DNA from: a virus | Direction: 5' to 3' (one strand) | Virus record (IMG/VR): IMGVR_UViG_3300025147_000008 | Coordinates: 1-39,604 of that record | DNA: 39,604 bases | Shown: positions 16,818 to 26,388 of the stretch, piece after piece | Numbering within the stretch: position 1 is the stretch's first letter | How the letters are laid out: each line of letters opens with the position of its first letter | Position numbers and translations under genes: made by a program | The notes under the pieces: generated by a model | Seen by the model: only the letters and a program-made list of their open reading frames with translations | Databases searched by the model: none | Told to the model about the DNA's origin: nothing

Positions 16818-17278
16818 CATCTGACGATGATTCTCTTGAAACAATAGAAGTTCAATCTGCTCAAAGGTATTTCGATTCATTGTTTCCTTACGCTATCCAG
16901 TACGGTATGTCCACAACAGATTTTTGGGATTGTAGTGACCCATCTCTATTTTGGGCGTACCGTGCTTCTTTTAATTTAAGGGACAAGCGTAATAGCGAGT
17001 ATGACAATTACCTTGCTTGGTTGAGTGGCTTATATGTGTATAAAGCCGTTAGAGTAGTTATTAAAAATGGGTTTGGTTCTGCATCTGATGAACCCGAAGA
17101 ATACTTCTCTAAACCTATCAATTTCAATGCTATTGCAGAAGAAGAAAGAGAAGATGAAGAAGAACGAAAGAACAAACTTATCGAAGATAGAATCAGAGCT
17201 ATGATTGCCGTTAAACAGTCAGAAATTATAAAGAAGAAGAAAATAGAAAGGAGTGAAGATATATCGCAACCAATGTAA
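16482..17278 (+). CDS. Tail assembly chaperone, frameshift fusion (gpGT-like)
   Basis: The -1 frame is open from the slippery site at 16754-16760 to the stop at 17276-17278. Joined to the first 93 codons it gives a protein of 265 residues. The second part holds DFWDCSDPSLFWAYRASF and a Glu/Lys-rich tail. No usable start exists for it alone; the TTG at 16880 has no ribosome binding site and would drop 40 codons of open frame. This is the lambda G/GT arrangement, where a few percent of ribosomes shift. Confidence 0.85.
16754..16760 (+). promoter_or_regulatory. Programmed -1 ribosomal frameshift site
   Basis: Heptamer T TTT TTC in the zero frame, a canonical X XXY YYZ site; sliding back pairs TTT and TTT. 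The -1 frame downstream is open for 172 codons, the zero frame stops 57 bases later at 16815-16817. No strong hairpin is obvious just after it. Confidence 0.88.
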
Positions 17279-19668
17279 ATAATGTCGAAATTGAGATCAC
17301 ATCAAGTGTCGACAGTGTGTTAGCATCATTAACAAGCCTTATAGCAAAAGTCAATGAAGCAAAAGGTAGTACAAGTGGACTTGTAAAAGAGTTCAAGTCA
17401 ATTAATGGTAAAGGAATATCGGGCAACAATTCTATCAAAGATATTGGCAATGAAGCGACAAGAGCCGAAGCAAAGTTCAAATCATTAGGTTCAGTTGTCA
17501 AGTCAGTATTCAGTCTATACCTATTGAAACAATTTGCTACTGGACTTGTTAATATCGGCACGAAAGCCATATCCGAGATGTCAGGATTTATAGAGAACTA
17601 TAACTTGTTTAGAGTATCAATGGGTTCTGCATCTGCCGAAGCGACACGCTTTCAGAACACCATGAACGAGGTTATGGGAACGGATATGAGTGCGAGTATG
17701 CGGTATCAAGGATTCTTTCAAAACCTTACTGCATCGCTTGGAATTGCCTCTAAGGAATCATTAACCTTATCGACTAACTTAACTAAGTTGACATATGACT
17801 TATCGTCATTATTCAATGTATCATTCGATTCAATGTACACGAAGATTCAATCGGGTATCATTGGTCAAACGAAGCCGTTACGAGCAGTTGGTATAGATGT
17901 TACTCAACAGACTTTACAACCGATTCTCGATAATTTAGGAATTGATAAACAAGTTATTCAATTGACACAAGCAGAGAAAGTTCTGTTGCGTTATATCTCT
18001 ATTCTGAAACAGTCAGGTAATGCACAAGGTGACTTCGCTAGAACATTAGAAGCACCGGCTAATCAGATGAAAGTATTTAGCAATCAAGTTAAAGAAGCAT
18101 ACCGTTGGTTTGGCGCATTATTCATCGGACTATTCGGAATGATTCTACCTTATGTCAATGCTGTTGTCATGGTAATGAAAGAAATATTTAAGACAATAGC
18201 TATGATTATGGGGTTCGAAATGCCTGACTTCGGTTATGGTGACACAACTAATGGATTAGATGAAACAGGAGATGCTGCCGATGGTGCTGCTGCTTCTGTT
18301 GCTAAGTTGAATAAGCAATTGCGTGGATGGGATGAAATAAACAACATCAGTTCTTCTACTGCATCGAGTGGTGGTGGCGCTGCTGCCATAGGTGGTATGT
18401 CAGATACTTATAAAGAGTTGATGAAATATGTTACCGCCTATGACAATAAAATGGGCAACGTTAAGATGAAGGCTTTGGCAATACGTGACACGATTATGTC
18501 TTGGTTAGGATTCACAAAGCAAGTTGATGAAGCGACAGGAGAGATTTCATTCGAGTTTGCAGGTTGGGATAATTTCTATGCCAACATCAAGTCATTAACT
18601 GGAATTGACATTCAACCGTTCGTTACATCGTTTGGTGAACTATGGGATTCAGTATCAAAACTTGCGGGTAATGTAGTTGACCGACTTTTGATTTTCTATA
18701 ACGACTTTATCAAACCTATTTCAAAAATTGTAATCGAAGAAACACTTCCTAGATTCTTTGATGTTATCGACGCATTTCTTAAATTTATAAATGAAGTATA
18801 TCCTTCCGCTAATAAGAGTCTTGATAATTTTCTTAATTACTTTATTGTACCTATTTCAAAAATTATACTTAATCCCATTAATGAAATGTTGAAAAACATG
18901 GTACTCATATTGAAAGATTTAGCAAATTGGGCGAGAAGTAACCCTAAATTAGTTCAGTTTATTAACGATGTATTCCTTGCATTTTTAGCATATAAAGCAT
19001 TGATGGCAGTCGGTGGAATCCTGTTAGGAATTTCTACTCCACTTGCGTTGATTGGCATTGCTATTGCAGCGATTGTACTTAATTATGACAACATTAAAAA
19101 GATGTGGGACAACTTAACTCCTGGAGATAAATTGCTTATTGGGTTAGGTACACTTGCAACAGGCATATTCCTTGCTACATTAGCGGTTGCAACGTTCCAA
19201 AGTGCATGGACACTTGGATTTGGAATTGCGGGTATTTTAGTAGGATTTGCATTAGTCAAAGACGCTATCAATAGTATGTCAAAAACGAAGTTGTCTATAC
19301 CATCGTCAACCTATGAAATTCCAAATAACACACCACGAACCAATACACAAGGTGGCGGTGGTGCGCAGATACGAGAATATGCAGATGGTGGTTATCCTGA
19401 ATCAGGGCAGTATTTCAAGGCTAGAGAAAATGGCATACCTGAACTAGTTGGTTCAATCGGTGGTCGTACTGCCGTTGCGAATAACGATCAAATAGTTCAA
19501 GCCGTATCACAAGGTGTGGCAATAGCCGTGTCAAGTGTATTAGGAGATGGAAATAAATCATCTACACCTATCAACCTTACCGTTCAGATTGGCAGTAACA
19601 AGGTCGGTGGTGCATTGATTGACATGATTAACGATTCGATTAAAGGTGGTAAAACAATCTTGATTTAA
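17263..19668 (+). CDS. Tape measure protein, apparent ATC start
   Basis: From 17263 the protein is 801 residues. The frame runs back upstream of the GTG at 17317 to ATC GCA ACC AAT at 17263, nine bases after AAAGGAG; the resulting MATNVNNVEIEITSSV opening is typical for tape measures, while GTG 17317 has no ribosome binding site. Features: N-terminal coiled region, two TMP motifs around LTYDLSSLFNVSFDSM and FSNQVKEAYRWFGALF, G/A-rich hydrophobic segments that could span membranes (about residues 265-300, 570-610 and 620-665), and a C-terminal EYADGGYPESGQYFKARE motif. It sets tail length, roughly 120 nm by the usual rule, and helps DNA entry. Confidence 0.9.
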   Translation: MATNVNNVEIEITSSVDSVLASLTSLIAKVNEAKGSTSGLVKEFKSINGKGISGNNSIKDIGNEATRAEAKFKSLGSVVKSVFSLYLLKQFATGLVNIGTKAISEMSGFIENYNLFRVSMGSASAEATRFQNTMNEVMGTDMSASMRYQGFFQNLTASLGIASKESLTLSTNLTKLTYDLSSLFNVSFDSMYTKIQSGIIGQTKPLRAVGIDVTQQTLQPILDNLGIDKQVIQLTQAEKVLLRYISILKQSGNAQGDFARTLEAPANQMKVFSNQVKEAYRWFGALFIGLFGMILPYVNAVVMVMKEIFKTIAMIMGFEMPDFGYGDTTNGLDETGDAADGAAASVAKLNKQLRGWDEINNISSSTASSGGGAAAIGGMSDTYKELMKYVTAYDNKMGNVKMKALAIRDTIMSWLGFTKQVDEATGEISFEFAGWDNFYANIKSLTGIDIQPFVTSFGELWDSVSKLAGNVVDRLLIFYNDFIKPISKIVIEETLPRFFDVIDAFLKFINEVYPSANKSLDNFLNYFIVPISKIILNPINEMLKNMVLILKDLANWARSNPKLVQFINDVFLAFLAYKALMAVGGILLGISTPLALIGIAIAAIVLNYDNIKKMWDNLTPGDKLLIGLGTLATGIFLATLAVATFQSAWTLGFGIAGILVGFALVKDAINSMSKTKLSIPSSTYEIPNNTPRTNTQGGGGAQIREYADGGYPESGQYFKARENGIPELVGSIGGRTAVANNDQIVQAVSQGVAIAVSSVLGDGNKSSTPINLTVQIGSNKVGGALIDMINDSIKGGKTILI

Positions 19669-19687
19669 TCAAGCGAGAGGAGAAGTT

Positions 19688-20062
19688 ATGGCGCAAGTAT
19701 GGGATATAAGAACTATTAACGGAGTAGCACCACCTGTACCTACATCGTTTGAATATTCAAGGTTCACATTAGAATTAGATTCAGGTACTAATTTGGCAGG
19801 AACGATGATACACAATGTCATAGCACATAAAGTAAAATTCGTTGTCGGAGTAGCACCTATGAATAAAACACTGCTAAGGGCTTGGCTTAATATAGTCAAG
19901 CCTGATGCGCTTACTATTACTTACGAAGATATGTTCGATGGTTCAATTAAAACAGGTTCATTCTATCATGGAGATTTCAAAATATCTCCGATGTGGATTA
20001 AGAGTTTAGATAACACAGATGTGCTATACAATGCTATGTCTGTAAACCTAATTGAGAACTAA
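19688..20062 (+). CDS. Small tail protein, DUF6711-like
   Basis: 124 residues with GAGAGGAGAAG upstream. Pattern INGVAPPVPTSFEYSRF, SGTNLAGTMIHNVIAHKVKF and YEDMFDGSIKTGSFYHGDF resembles the DUF6711 tail proteins found between tape measure and hub genes in Bacillota siphophages, where a distal tail protein would sit. A ring at the tail tip is the likely role. Confidence 0.65.
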   Translation: MAQVWDIRTINGVAPPVPTSFEYSRFTLELDSGTNLAGTMIHNVIAHKVKFVVGVAPMNKTLLRAWLNIVKPDALTITYEDMFDGSIKTGSFYHGDFKISPMWIKSLDNTDVLYNAMSVNLIEN

Positions 20063-20079
20063 AGAGAGAAGGTGAACTA

Positions 20080-22134
20080 ATGTATTCTGCATCAGATAAT
20101 TATAAGTCTATATTAAAGTCATCAACAAGCAGAAATATCGCTTATGCCGAAGTTACAGACAATACATTAAATTCAACTGTAACTGTAAATGGTGCGCAGA
20201 TCAAGTTGATTACAATAGATGCAGATGCGTGTCCTAACAAAGAAATATTAGGAAGTGTGGTTCAAGGGAATATGTCAGTTGAGTTTGTCGGAGATATAGT
20301 TTCTACTTTGAATCTATCTCACAAATATTCAATTAAACCGTATATAGGTGTTTACTTAGCCGATGGCGTTACAACTGAATATGTACCGTATCAACCTTAC
20401 ATAGTTAGTTCGTGGGAATACAGACAAGACACATTAACTACTGTAGCAACTTGTATAGATAACATGAAAAAGTTTGATGTTAAGTTTACGGATTCAAATA
20501 CATATCCGATGAAATTGTTAGCGTTCGTACAGAATCTATGCTCACAAGCAGGAGTAACGCTATCAAATACAAGTATCTTCAACGGTACATTCAGTATCGC
20601 TACATTACCTTATTTCAATGAATGTCAGTTGAAAGAAGTGCTATCAGAAGCGTGTAAAGTTGCATTGAGTTTCGCTTATATCAATCGTACAGGTCAATTA
20701 GTAATTAAACAGTTATCAACACTTAAACCTATTTCATCAGTTGAAACGATCGCTAAGGCACAAGCGAGAGAATTTACTACCTATCAAGATTCATTTAAGA
20801 CATTGGGCGTAAATACAATCGTATTGAAATTAGACAATGTAGTTGATGGCGAGAATATAACTCGTTCAGATTCTACGATGGTTACAACAGATGGAAGTGT
20901 TGAAATGTCAATATCGAATAGTCCGTTTCTATGGAACGCTACGATAAAGGCAAGTGTAATAGATGCCATGATTACAGAGATTAAAGGGTTCAGATATAAG
21001 TCTTATACAGTTAGTTCAAAATTAGCACCTTACTTAGATTTAGGCGATGTAATTACGCTTACTACATCAGTAGATAACTCAACAATCATAACAACGATAT
21101 TAGCGTACAGTTTGAAGTTCGATGGTGCTATCAGAGTTGATTTAAGTGCCATAGCAACGACTTTAACGGATACTGCCTACGCATATCAAGGTACACTGTC
21201 AACTCGTGTTAAAAACACTGAAATCATGGTAGATAAAGTCAAGGGTTCAATTAGTTTTATTACAGGAGATATTGAAACTTTAGACGGTAGAACAACGGCT
21301 AATGAATCTTCAATCATCGTCAACTCACAAGCGATTACATCAAAGGTTTCGCAATCGTATGTTGATAACAAGATACTCGAAATCAATAGCGCTAAACCGA
21401 ATCGTGTATCGAATCTTCCTTCTAATTTTGAGCAAGGTACACTCACATTGGGCGTACCTGCATCATCGGCACTAGCTATTCGTACAAGTGCTTTCTATCC
21501 TGTTTCATCGGGATATGTCACAGTACAATGTGCTGACATCTACGAAGCGATGGTCGTGATCTACAATTCATCCTATGTCTACCAGTCAAGTCAGGCATGG
21601 GGTTCACTAGTCACATTCAACTTGTTGGCAAGTTCATTCTTCAAAGTTGTATTGCGTTCTAAAATAGGTAATACAGTTGTACCTAGCGAAGTGGCTACAT
21701 CTAATTTAAAAGTAGCCAACGAAGAAACGGCATCCATGTGGAATATGTATTTCGGTGACTTGACATTATCGGCACAGAAAGACTTGTACCAATTCAAAAT
21801 ACTATCAAGCACAGGGCTGACATTCGATGGTCAAACAACACTTACACTTAATGCTTATGTCATCTTAGATAACATTGATGTTACATCACTAATGGCAAGT
21901 AGTCAGTTCGCATGGTCGAGATCATCACAAGACAGTGCTAAGGACAGTAACTTCAACTCATTAGGTTTAACAGGTTCATCACTTACGATTACATCGGGTT
22001 ATCTTGATAGAACAGCGACATATAAATGTTTCTTCACGATATCCGAAACAGCGTACTTGATGACATTCACAGGCAACAGAATATTGACGAAAGCGAATAG
22101 TTCAACGCTAGTTGCTATCACATCGGGGGCGTAG
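20080..22134 (+). CDS. Baseplate hub / tail-tip protein, N-terminal part
   Basis: 684 residues. The first 370 residues resemble the hub (gp27-like) domains of tail-associated proteins: alternating beta strands, FLQ/FVQNLCSQAGV and KEVLSEACKVALSFAYINR. After about 390 comes a hinge (NTEIMVDKVKGSISFITGDI), then beta-sandwich regions. It ends in TAG at 22132, and the next frame starts in phase three bases later, so related phages' single protein appears split here. Confidence 0.82.
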   Translation: MYSASDNYKSILKSSTSRNIAYAEVTDNTLNSTVTVNGAQIKLITIDADACPNKEILGSVVQGNMSVEFVGDIVSTLNLSHKYSIKPYIGVYLADGVTTEYVPYQPYIVSSWEYRQDTLTTVATCIDNMKKFDVKFTDSNTYPMKLLAFVQNLCSQAGVTLSNTSIFNGTFSIATLPYFNECQLKEVLSEACKVALSFAYINRTGQLVIKQLSTLKPISSVETIAKAQAREFTTYQDSFKTLGVNTIVLKLDNVVDGENITRSDSTMVTTDGSVEMSISNSPFLWNATIKASVIDAMITEIKGFRYKSYTVSSKLAPYLDLGDVITLTTSVDNSTIITTILAYSLKFDGAIRVDLSAIATTLTDTAYAYQGTLSTRVKNTEIMVDKVKGSISFITGDIETLDGRTTANESSIIVNSQAITSKVSQSYVDNKILEINSAKPNRVSNLPSNFEQGTLTLGVPASSALAIRTSAFYPVSSGYVTVQCADIYEAMVVIYNSSYVYQSSQAWGSLVTFNLLASSFFKVVLRSKIGNTVVPSEVATSNLKVANEETASMWNMYFGDLTLSAQKDLYQFKILSSTGLTFDGQTTLTLNAYVILDNIDVTSLMASSQFAWSRSSQDSAKDSNFNSLGLTGSSLTITSGYLDRTATYKCFFTISETAYLMTFTGNRILTKANSSTLVAITSGA

Positions 22135-22137
22135 AAA

Positions 22138-22860
22138 ATGGCACTCAAATTAGAAGCCGAAATTGTATTAGTTAAAGATGATAAAAGTTTGCTAGAGTCG
22201 CACACTTCGTTGATTCAACAGAACGCAGATTCAATAACGCATAAAGTTAGTGATACAGATTTCAACGGCGTGACAATTGCATCACTAATCAATCAGACGG
22301 CAGATGCAGTCAAGATTAACGCAAATCATATCGTGTTGGAAGGCGTTATTACTGCCAATAGTAACTTCAAAATTAACTTAGATGGAAGTGTTGAATCGAT
22401 TGCTGGGAAAGTTGGTGGTTTCAATATTGCATCGTCAAAGTTATATGCAATAGGAGTTGGAATCTCACTTGCACAAGCAAATCAATATGTTATATGGGCG
22501 GGTGAAACGAACGGTGCAAACGGCTATCTAAGCACTGATGCAAAATTTCGTGTTGAATCAAATGGCAAAGTTTCATTAGAAAATATGGTTGCAACAGGTG
22601 GAAGTATCGGTGGTTTAGTAATCGCTGGTGGTTCACTAACGGCAGGTAGCATGAAATTAGATTCAGTCAACGGAAGATTATATTTCGGATCGAGATATTT
22701 ATTCACTGATTCGGCAGGTATTGGAATCGAAGGTAGTTGTGGTGTCTACGGTAATGTATATGTCAATGAAACACTTTCAGGCGTAAACATTAAATGTGGA
22801 TTCGGTGGTCCTGCTATCTACACACTTAAAATGCGCGCAGATGGAACTGTATATGTATAA
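22138..22860 (+). CDS. Tail-tip protein, C-terminal part (in phase with upstream gene)
   Basis: 240 residues, ATG three bases after the previous TAG and in the same frame, with GGGGGCG as a possible ribosome binding site. Contains NADSITHKVSDTDFNGVTI, SLINQTADAVKINANHIVLE and the repeated SxGGxxIAGG motif seen in the C-terminal halves of tail-associated proteins. Likely works next to, or as, an extension of the hub. Translational coupling or amber read-through are both possible. Confidence 0.75.
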   Translation: MALKLEAEIVLVKDDKSLLESHTSLIQQNADSITHKVSDTDFNGVTIASLINQTADAVKINANHIVLEGVITANSNFKINLDGSVESIAGKVGGFNIASSKLYAIGVGISLAQANQYVIWAGETNGANGYLSTDAKFRVESNGKVSLENMVATGGSIGGLVIAGGSLTAGSMKLDSVNGRLYFGSRYLFTDSAGIGIEGSCGVYGNVYVNETLSGVNIKCGFGGPAIYTLKMRADGTVYV

Positions 22861-22874
22861 CAAAAGGAGAACAA

Positions 22875-23015
22875 ATGGAACAAAAAGACTATATCATTAA
22901 TCAACTCGCAATTGCTAAGGCACAAATGGAAGTAAACTTTCATGAATTGAAATATCAATATGACTTAGTAATTGCAGAGCTAGAAGAATTGAAAAAGAAA
23001 GGAAGGGATGAATAA
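22875..23015 (+). CDS. Small coiled-coil protein between tail genes
   Basis: 46 residues with AAAAGGAGAACAA upstream and a TAATG overlap with the next start. Almost entirely helix-forming (QLAIAKAQMEVNFHELKYQY, AELEELKKKGRDE). Similar short helical proteins lie between tail-fibre genes in many Bacillota phages, without a known function. Confidence 0.65.
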   Translation: MEQKDYIINQLAIAKAQMEVNFHELKYQYDLVIAELEELKKKGRDE

Positions 23016-23545
23016 TGGCGGATATTAAATTAGCTAATCTAACAGCAAAAGCAACATGGACTGATACCGATATAATCATTATCGAAGATTCATCCGATAC
23101 GAAGAAGATGACCGTTGCGACATTGAAAAGCTTAATCGGTACGCAACCTGTATTCACCGGTGTGATGACACACAGTGCCAAAAGAATTATCCCCATTGCA
23201 TTAACGATTCCTACATCAGATACAACCCCGCACTTAATAGGAACATTGACAATGGCAACCTATAACGCTTGTGTGATTGATATAAATGTGGGCGGGTTGC
23301 AAGGTGGCGCTGGTTCATATGGTATCCATAGACGATTAACAGTATCACATGACGGTTCATTGGTTGTGACTGTTCTTCAAAATGAGTTTTGGGGTGGGCC
23401 CGGAATTGATAAGCGTGGCGATTTGACAACTGTAAATAACGATACAAATAAAACGGTATCATTCTATTTGAAATCATCGAATAGCGCAGGATTAGATTGC
23501 AAGGGAGAATTAGTGGCAGTTGGTGCGTATGTTAGCTTTATTTAA
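23015..23545 (+). CDS. Tail fibre / receptor-binding candidate
   Basis: 176 residues. Residues 1-45 (MADIKLANLTAKATWTDTDI, then KMTVATLKSLIG) are a short attachment domain common in phage tail appendage proteins that start MADIKISxLxxxT. The rest is a beta-rich domain with many G, T and S, ending GELVAVGAYVSFI, suited to a trimeric knob that binds the host surface. Role inferred from domain type and position. Confidence 0.65.
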   Translation: MADIKLANLTAKATWTDTDIIIIEDSSDTKKMTVATLKSLIGTQPVFTGVMTHSAKRIIPIALTIPTSDTTPHLIGTLTMATYNACVIDINVGGLQGGAGSYGIHRRLTVSHDGSLVVTVLQNEFWGGPGIDKRGDLTTVNNDTNKTVSFYLKSSNSAGLDCKGELVAVGAYVSFI

Positions 23546-23607
23546 ATAAATAACATTAACGAAAGAAATAAGCAAAAATTATCCAACAATGAAACGGAGT
23601 GATTCAC

Positions 23608-25956
23608 TTGAAATCAATCAATTGCAATTTAAAAACAGGAATCATGTCAACGGTGGCCGACCAATATTCGGCTGATAATGAAGCAACAAAAATAGTATTA
23701 GATTATACAGGAACAGATGTGGAAACTTGGGATAAATGGCTAGACTTGAAAATGTCAGGTGGGAGTGCATCTGTTCAGTTTTTAGGAACATTACCTATTG
23801 TTGAATTTGTGCTTACATCGGCACATACGATTGTTGGTTCATTATCATTTCAACCATACGCAAAAAATGGATCTCAAAAATATCACTTTGCTATTAGAGC
23901 GATTAAAATATCAGAATCTCTTGATGTTACCATTGATACTTCAACTTTAAAAGATGACATAATTGATTATTTCAATAATCGGCTAGATGTAAAGTCAGTA
24001 ATCACTAACACAGTTGAAAACACCGTACCCGCAAGTGTAGAAATTATTTCTGAAATTGATGGTCAAAGTTATGTGTTAAATATTCCGAAGGGTGCAGATG
24101 GTTACACGCCTATCAAGGGTACTGATTATTTCGATGGAAATGATGGTTATACTCCGATAAAGGGTACTGATTACAATGATGGTGAGCAAGGTATTCAAGG
24201 GTTGTCTGCTTATCAAGTATGGTTAGCACTTGGAAATGTCGGAACTGAATCACAATTCATTCTAAGTTTAAAAGGTGATAGTGGATCTCCGAAAGGCGTA
24301 TATGCAACACTCGCATTACTTCAATCTGCATTCCCAACAGGTACAACGGGCATTTACTTAGTTACAGCAGACGGCAAGTGGTATTACTGGAACAGCACTG
24401 CATGGACAGCAGGGGGGACATATCAAAGCACAGGGATAGCAGATGGCTCTATCATCCAAAGCAAACGAGGCATAGGCATGATAAGCTTTAATTCAGGGGG
24501 TAGTATAGCTATTACTGCAACATCAGTTGTAATTAGTGGAGTAAGATATGCTAAAGTTGCTGGTGATTTTAACCAGCTTGCGAGCACAGTTACATTTAAT
24601 AGCTATGCTAATGACGATTATTATATTTGCAATGGTTCAGCAGCAGGAAATACAAGTATGACTGTTACAAAAGGTACCAGAACATATTACTGGCAGGAGT
24701 TCCCGTATTTGCTAAAAGACCAATTTATTTTAATGGCAAATAATAATGGAGTTTGGTTTTCTGAACACCCTGTAATTCAAACACAGATAGCAAAGTGGCA
24801 AGCCTCAAAAGTTCCTAATGTTATAAGCATAATGCCTGTAAGTACACCTATCACTATAGCACCAGGTTCTGGGACTGATGTAGTGGTTACATTTCCAACA
24901 GGTCACTTAATATCGGATAATGTAGGAAAATATATGTATAATTCGGGGAGTGCTATTTCTGTTACAGTTTCAAACTATCAATATTTAGTGTTAAATTGGG
25001 TGTCTGGCATAGGTAGTCCATTAACATCTGCCAACTTTAGTACAATTGCAAATGGTTCATATGTACCAGACGGTAACAAAATAGTTTTGTTTTACAACTC
25101 AGCCGGGAAACTATCTTCTCCTATTGCAGGATATAACATTTCATCAAGACTTAATTTGCTTAACTTTAAGATTGTAGCAAAAAGCGGTGGTGATTATACA
25201 ACTATAAATGCTGCATTACAGGCTGAACCTGCAGGTACTACATTACTTATTATGCCTGGAACTTATGACGAATGTGTAAGAGGGTTTAACAAGGAAATAA
25301 ATATAATCGGTGTTAATAGACAAGATTGTATTTTGCTTCGTGGAACTGGAGAATACGCAAATCCACCTCTTGAAGCAGGGTCAGGTTACGTTGCAAATAT
25401 GACTATTCACGCTGACCGTAGCAATACAATACTTACAGATGATTCTACTGTTGATAAGGCATATGCAGTACACATAGAAACAGATTTTAGTAGTGGTAAG
25501 GCTTTAGAATTTAATAATTGTGATTTAATAAGTGATTGGTCGCCAGCAGTTGGTATAGGACTTAGACCAAACTTTAATTTGAAATTTAAAAATTGCACAT
25601 TAAATGGGAATTATTTAACAACCTACAGAACATCAAGTTCTACAAAAGAATGTCTCGGTGGCTTGTTATTTCACGATTCAGCAACAAGTTTGTTGGGTGC
25701 AAATCAAAATATTATTTTAGATAACTGTAAAGTACTGTGTAATGGTACAAATGCAATGACAGCATATAGTTTATCGAACTTATCAAATACAGTTAATGCA
25801 ACTTTTTATAACACAATGCTGTGGTCACTTATAAACGGGAAAGCTACAGGGGTAATAAGGCATATGACAACACCAACAGGTGGAGCATGGGAAGGCAATA
25901 ACACGTATCTAACATTAGATAGTTATGGTAATAATGTTACTGAAATTAATCCATAA
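23608..25956 (+). CDS. Tail spike: BppU-like N-terminus, collagen-like linker, beta-helix domain
   Basis: 782 residues from TTG 23608, eight bases after GGAG; the GTG at 23599 overlaps that ribosome binding site. Residues 1-140 look like a baseplate upper protein domain. Then a short linker with two copies of GYTPIKGTDY and a GEQGIQG end. A middle beta domain follows. From about residue 520 the segment KIVAKSGGDYTTINAALQ opens a right-handed parallel beta-helix of the pectate-lyase/pectinesterase fold (TLLIMPGTYDE, INIIGVNRQDCIL). It may bind or cleave a capsular or wall polysaccharide; catalytic residues cannot be fixed. Confidence 0.78.
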   Translation: MKSINCNLKTGIMSTVADQYSADNEATKIVLDYTGTDVETWDKWLDLKMSGGSASVQFLGTLPIVEFVLTSAHTIVGSLSFQPYAKNGSQKYHFAIRAIKISESLDVTIDTSTLKDDIIDYFNNRLDVKSVITNTVENTVPASVEIISEIDGQSYVLNIPKGADGYTPIKGTDYFDGNDGYTPIKGTDYNDGEQGIQGLSAYQVWLALGNVGTESQFILSLKGDSGSPKGVYATLALLQSAFPTGTTGIYLVTADGKWYYWNSTAWTAGGTYQSTGIADGSIIQSKRGIGMISFNSGGSIAITATSVVISGVRYAKVAGDFNQLASTVTFNSYANDDYYICNGSAAGNTSMTVTKGTRTYYWQEFPYLLKDQFILMANNNGVWFSEHPVIQTQIAKWQASKVPNVISIMPVSTPITIAPGSGTDVVVTFPTGHLISDNVGKYMYNSGSAISVTVSNYQYLVLNWVSGIGSPLTSANFSTIANGSYVPDGNKIVLFYNSAGKLSSPIAGYNISSRLNLLNFKIVAKSGGDYTTINAALQAEPAGTTLLIMPGTYDECVRGFNKEINIIGVNRQDCILLRGTGEYANPPLEAGSGYVANMTIHADRSNTILTDDSTVDKAYAVHIETDFSSGKALEFNNCDLISDWSPAVGIGLRPNFNLKFKNCTLNGNYLTTYRTSSSTKECLGGLLFHDSATSLLGANQNIILDNCKVLCNGTNAMTAYSLSNLSNTVNATFYNTMLWSLINGKATGVIRHMTTPTGGAWEGNNTYLTLDSYGNNVTEINP

Positions 25957-26007
25957 CACACATAATATCATTTTTAGAAAGTTTATAAACGAAAGAGAGA
26001 AACAAAA

Positions 26008-26388
26008 ATGACACAAGCTATACTCAACGCATTTGTTATGGTGACTGCTTTCATGGCATTCACGACCGTCTGTACTGTAGGCGATATGCTCGTCGGGGCA
26101 TGGATAAATAAATCCCAGTGGGACAGTAAACGCTTCCTATCCGGGATGAAGTGGGGGATAATCCTCTATGTTTTCTTCCTGTGGTTGATCGGAGCGGTAA
26201 CAATTTTCCCATACCTACTTATGTATTTCAACATTGCCGATATCAACTTAACAAATTTAAACGCATTCTCTTCTTATTCAGTCGCCGCTGCCTTCGCTGT
26301 GTTGGCCGGTCAGAAGTTATTTAATATGGGTACTAATCTTTATAAATTAGCAACACTAACTGAAAAACCAAAGACGGAGGTTGAGTAA
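26008..26388 (+). CDS. Holin
   Basis: 126 residues with three hydrophobic segments (about 5-30, 45-70 and 85-105) and a charged C-terminal tail, lying directly before the lysin. It should form the membrane lesion that times lysis. Ribosome binding site GAAAGAGAGAAAC. Composition changes here: GC-rich codons such as ctc, ggg and ccg are more common than upstream. Confidence 0.8.
   Translation: MTQAILNAFVMVTAFMAFTTVCTVGDMLVGAWINKSQWDSKRFLSGMKWGIILYVFFLWLIGAVTIFPYLLMYFNIADINLTNLNAFSSYSVAAAFAVLAGQKLFNMGTNLYKLATLTEKPKTEVE

Noticed and set aside
16880-17278. Separate gene starting at TTG 16880
   Set aside because: No ribosome binding site; the frame is open back to the slippery heptamer, so it is the second half of a frameshift fusion.
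20080-22860. Alternative genetic code with TAG read as an amino acid
   Set aside because: TAG ends terL and other genes normally; genes have standard lengths with the usual code. Only local read-through at 22132 remains possible.
23015-25956. Diversity-generating retroelement acting on tail genes
   Set aside because: No reverse transcriptase gene and no template repeat seen anywhere in the genome.
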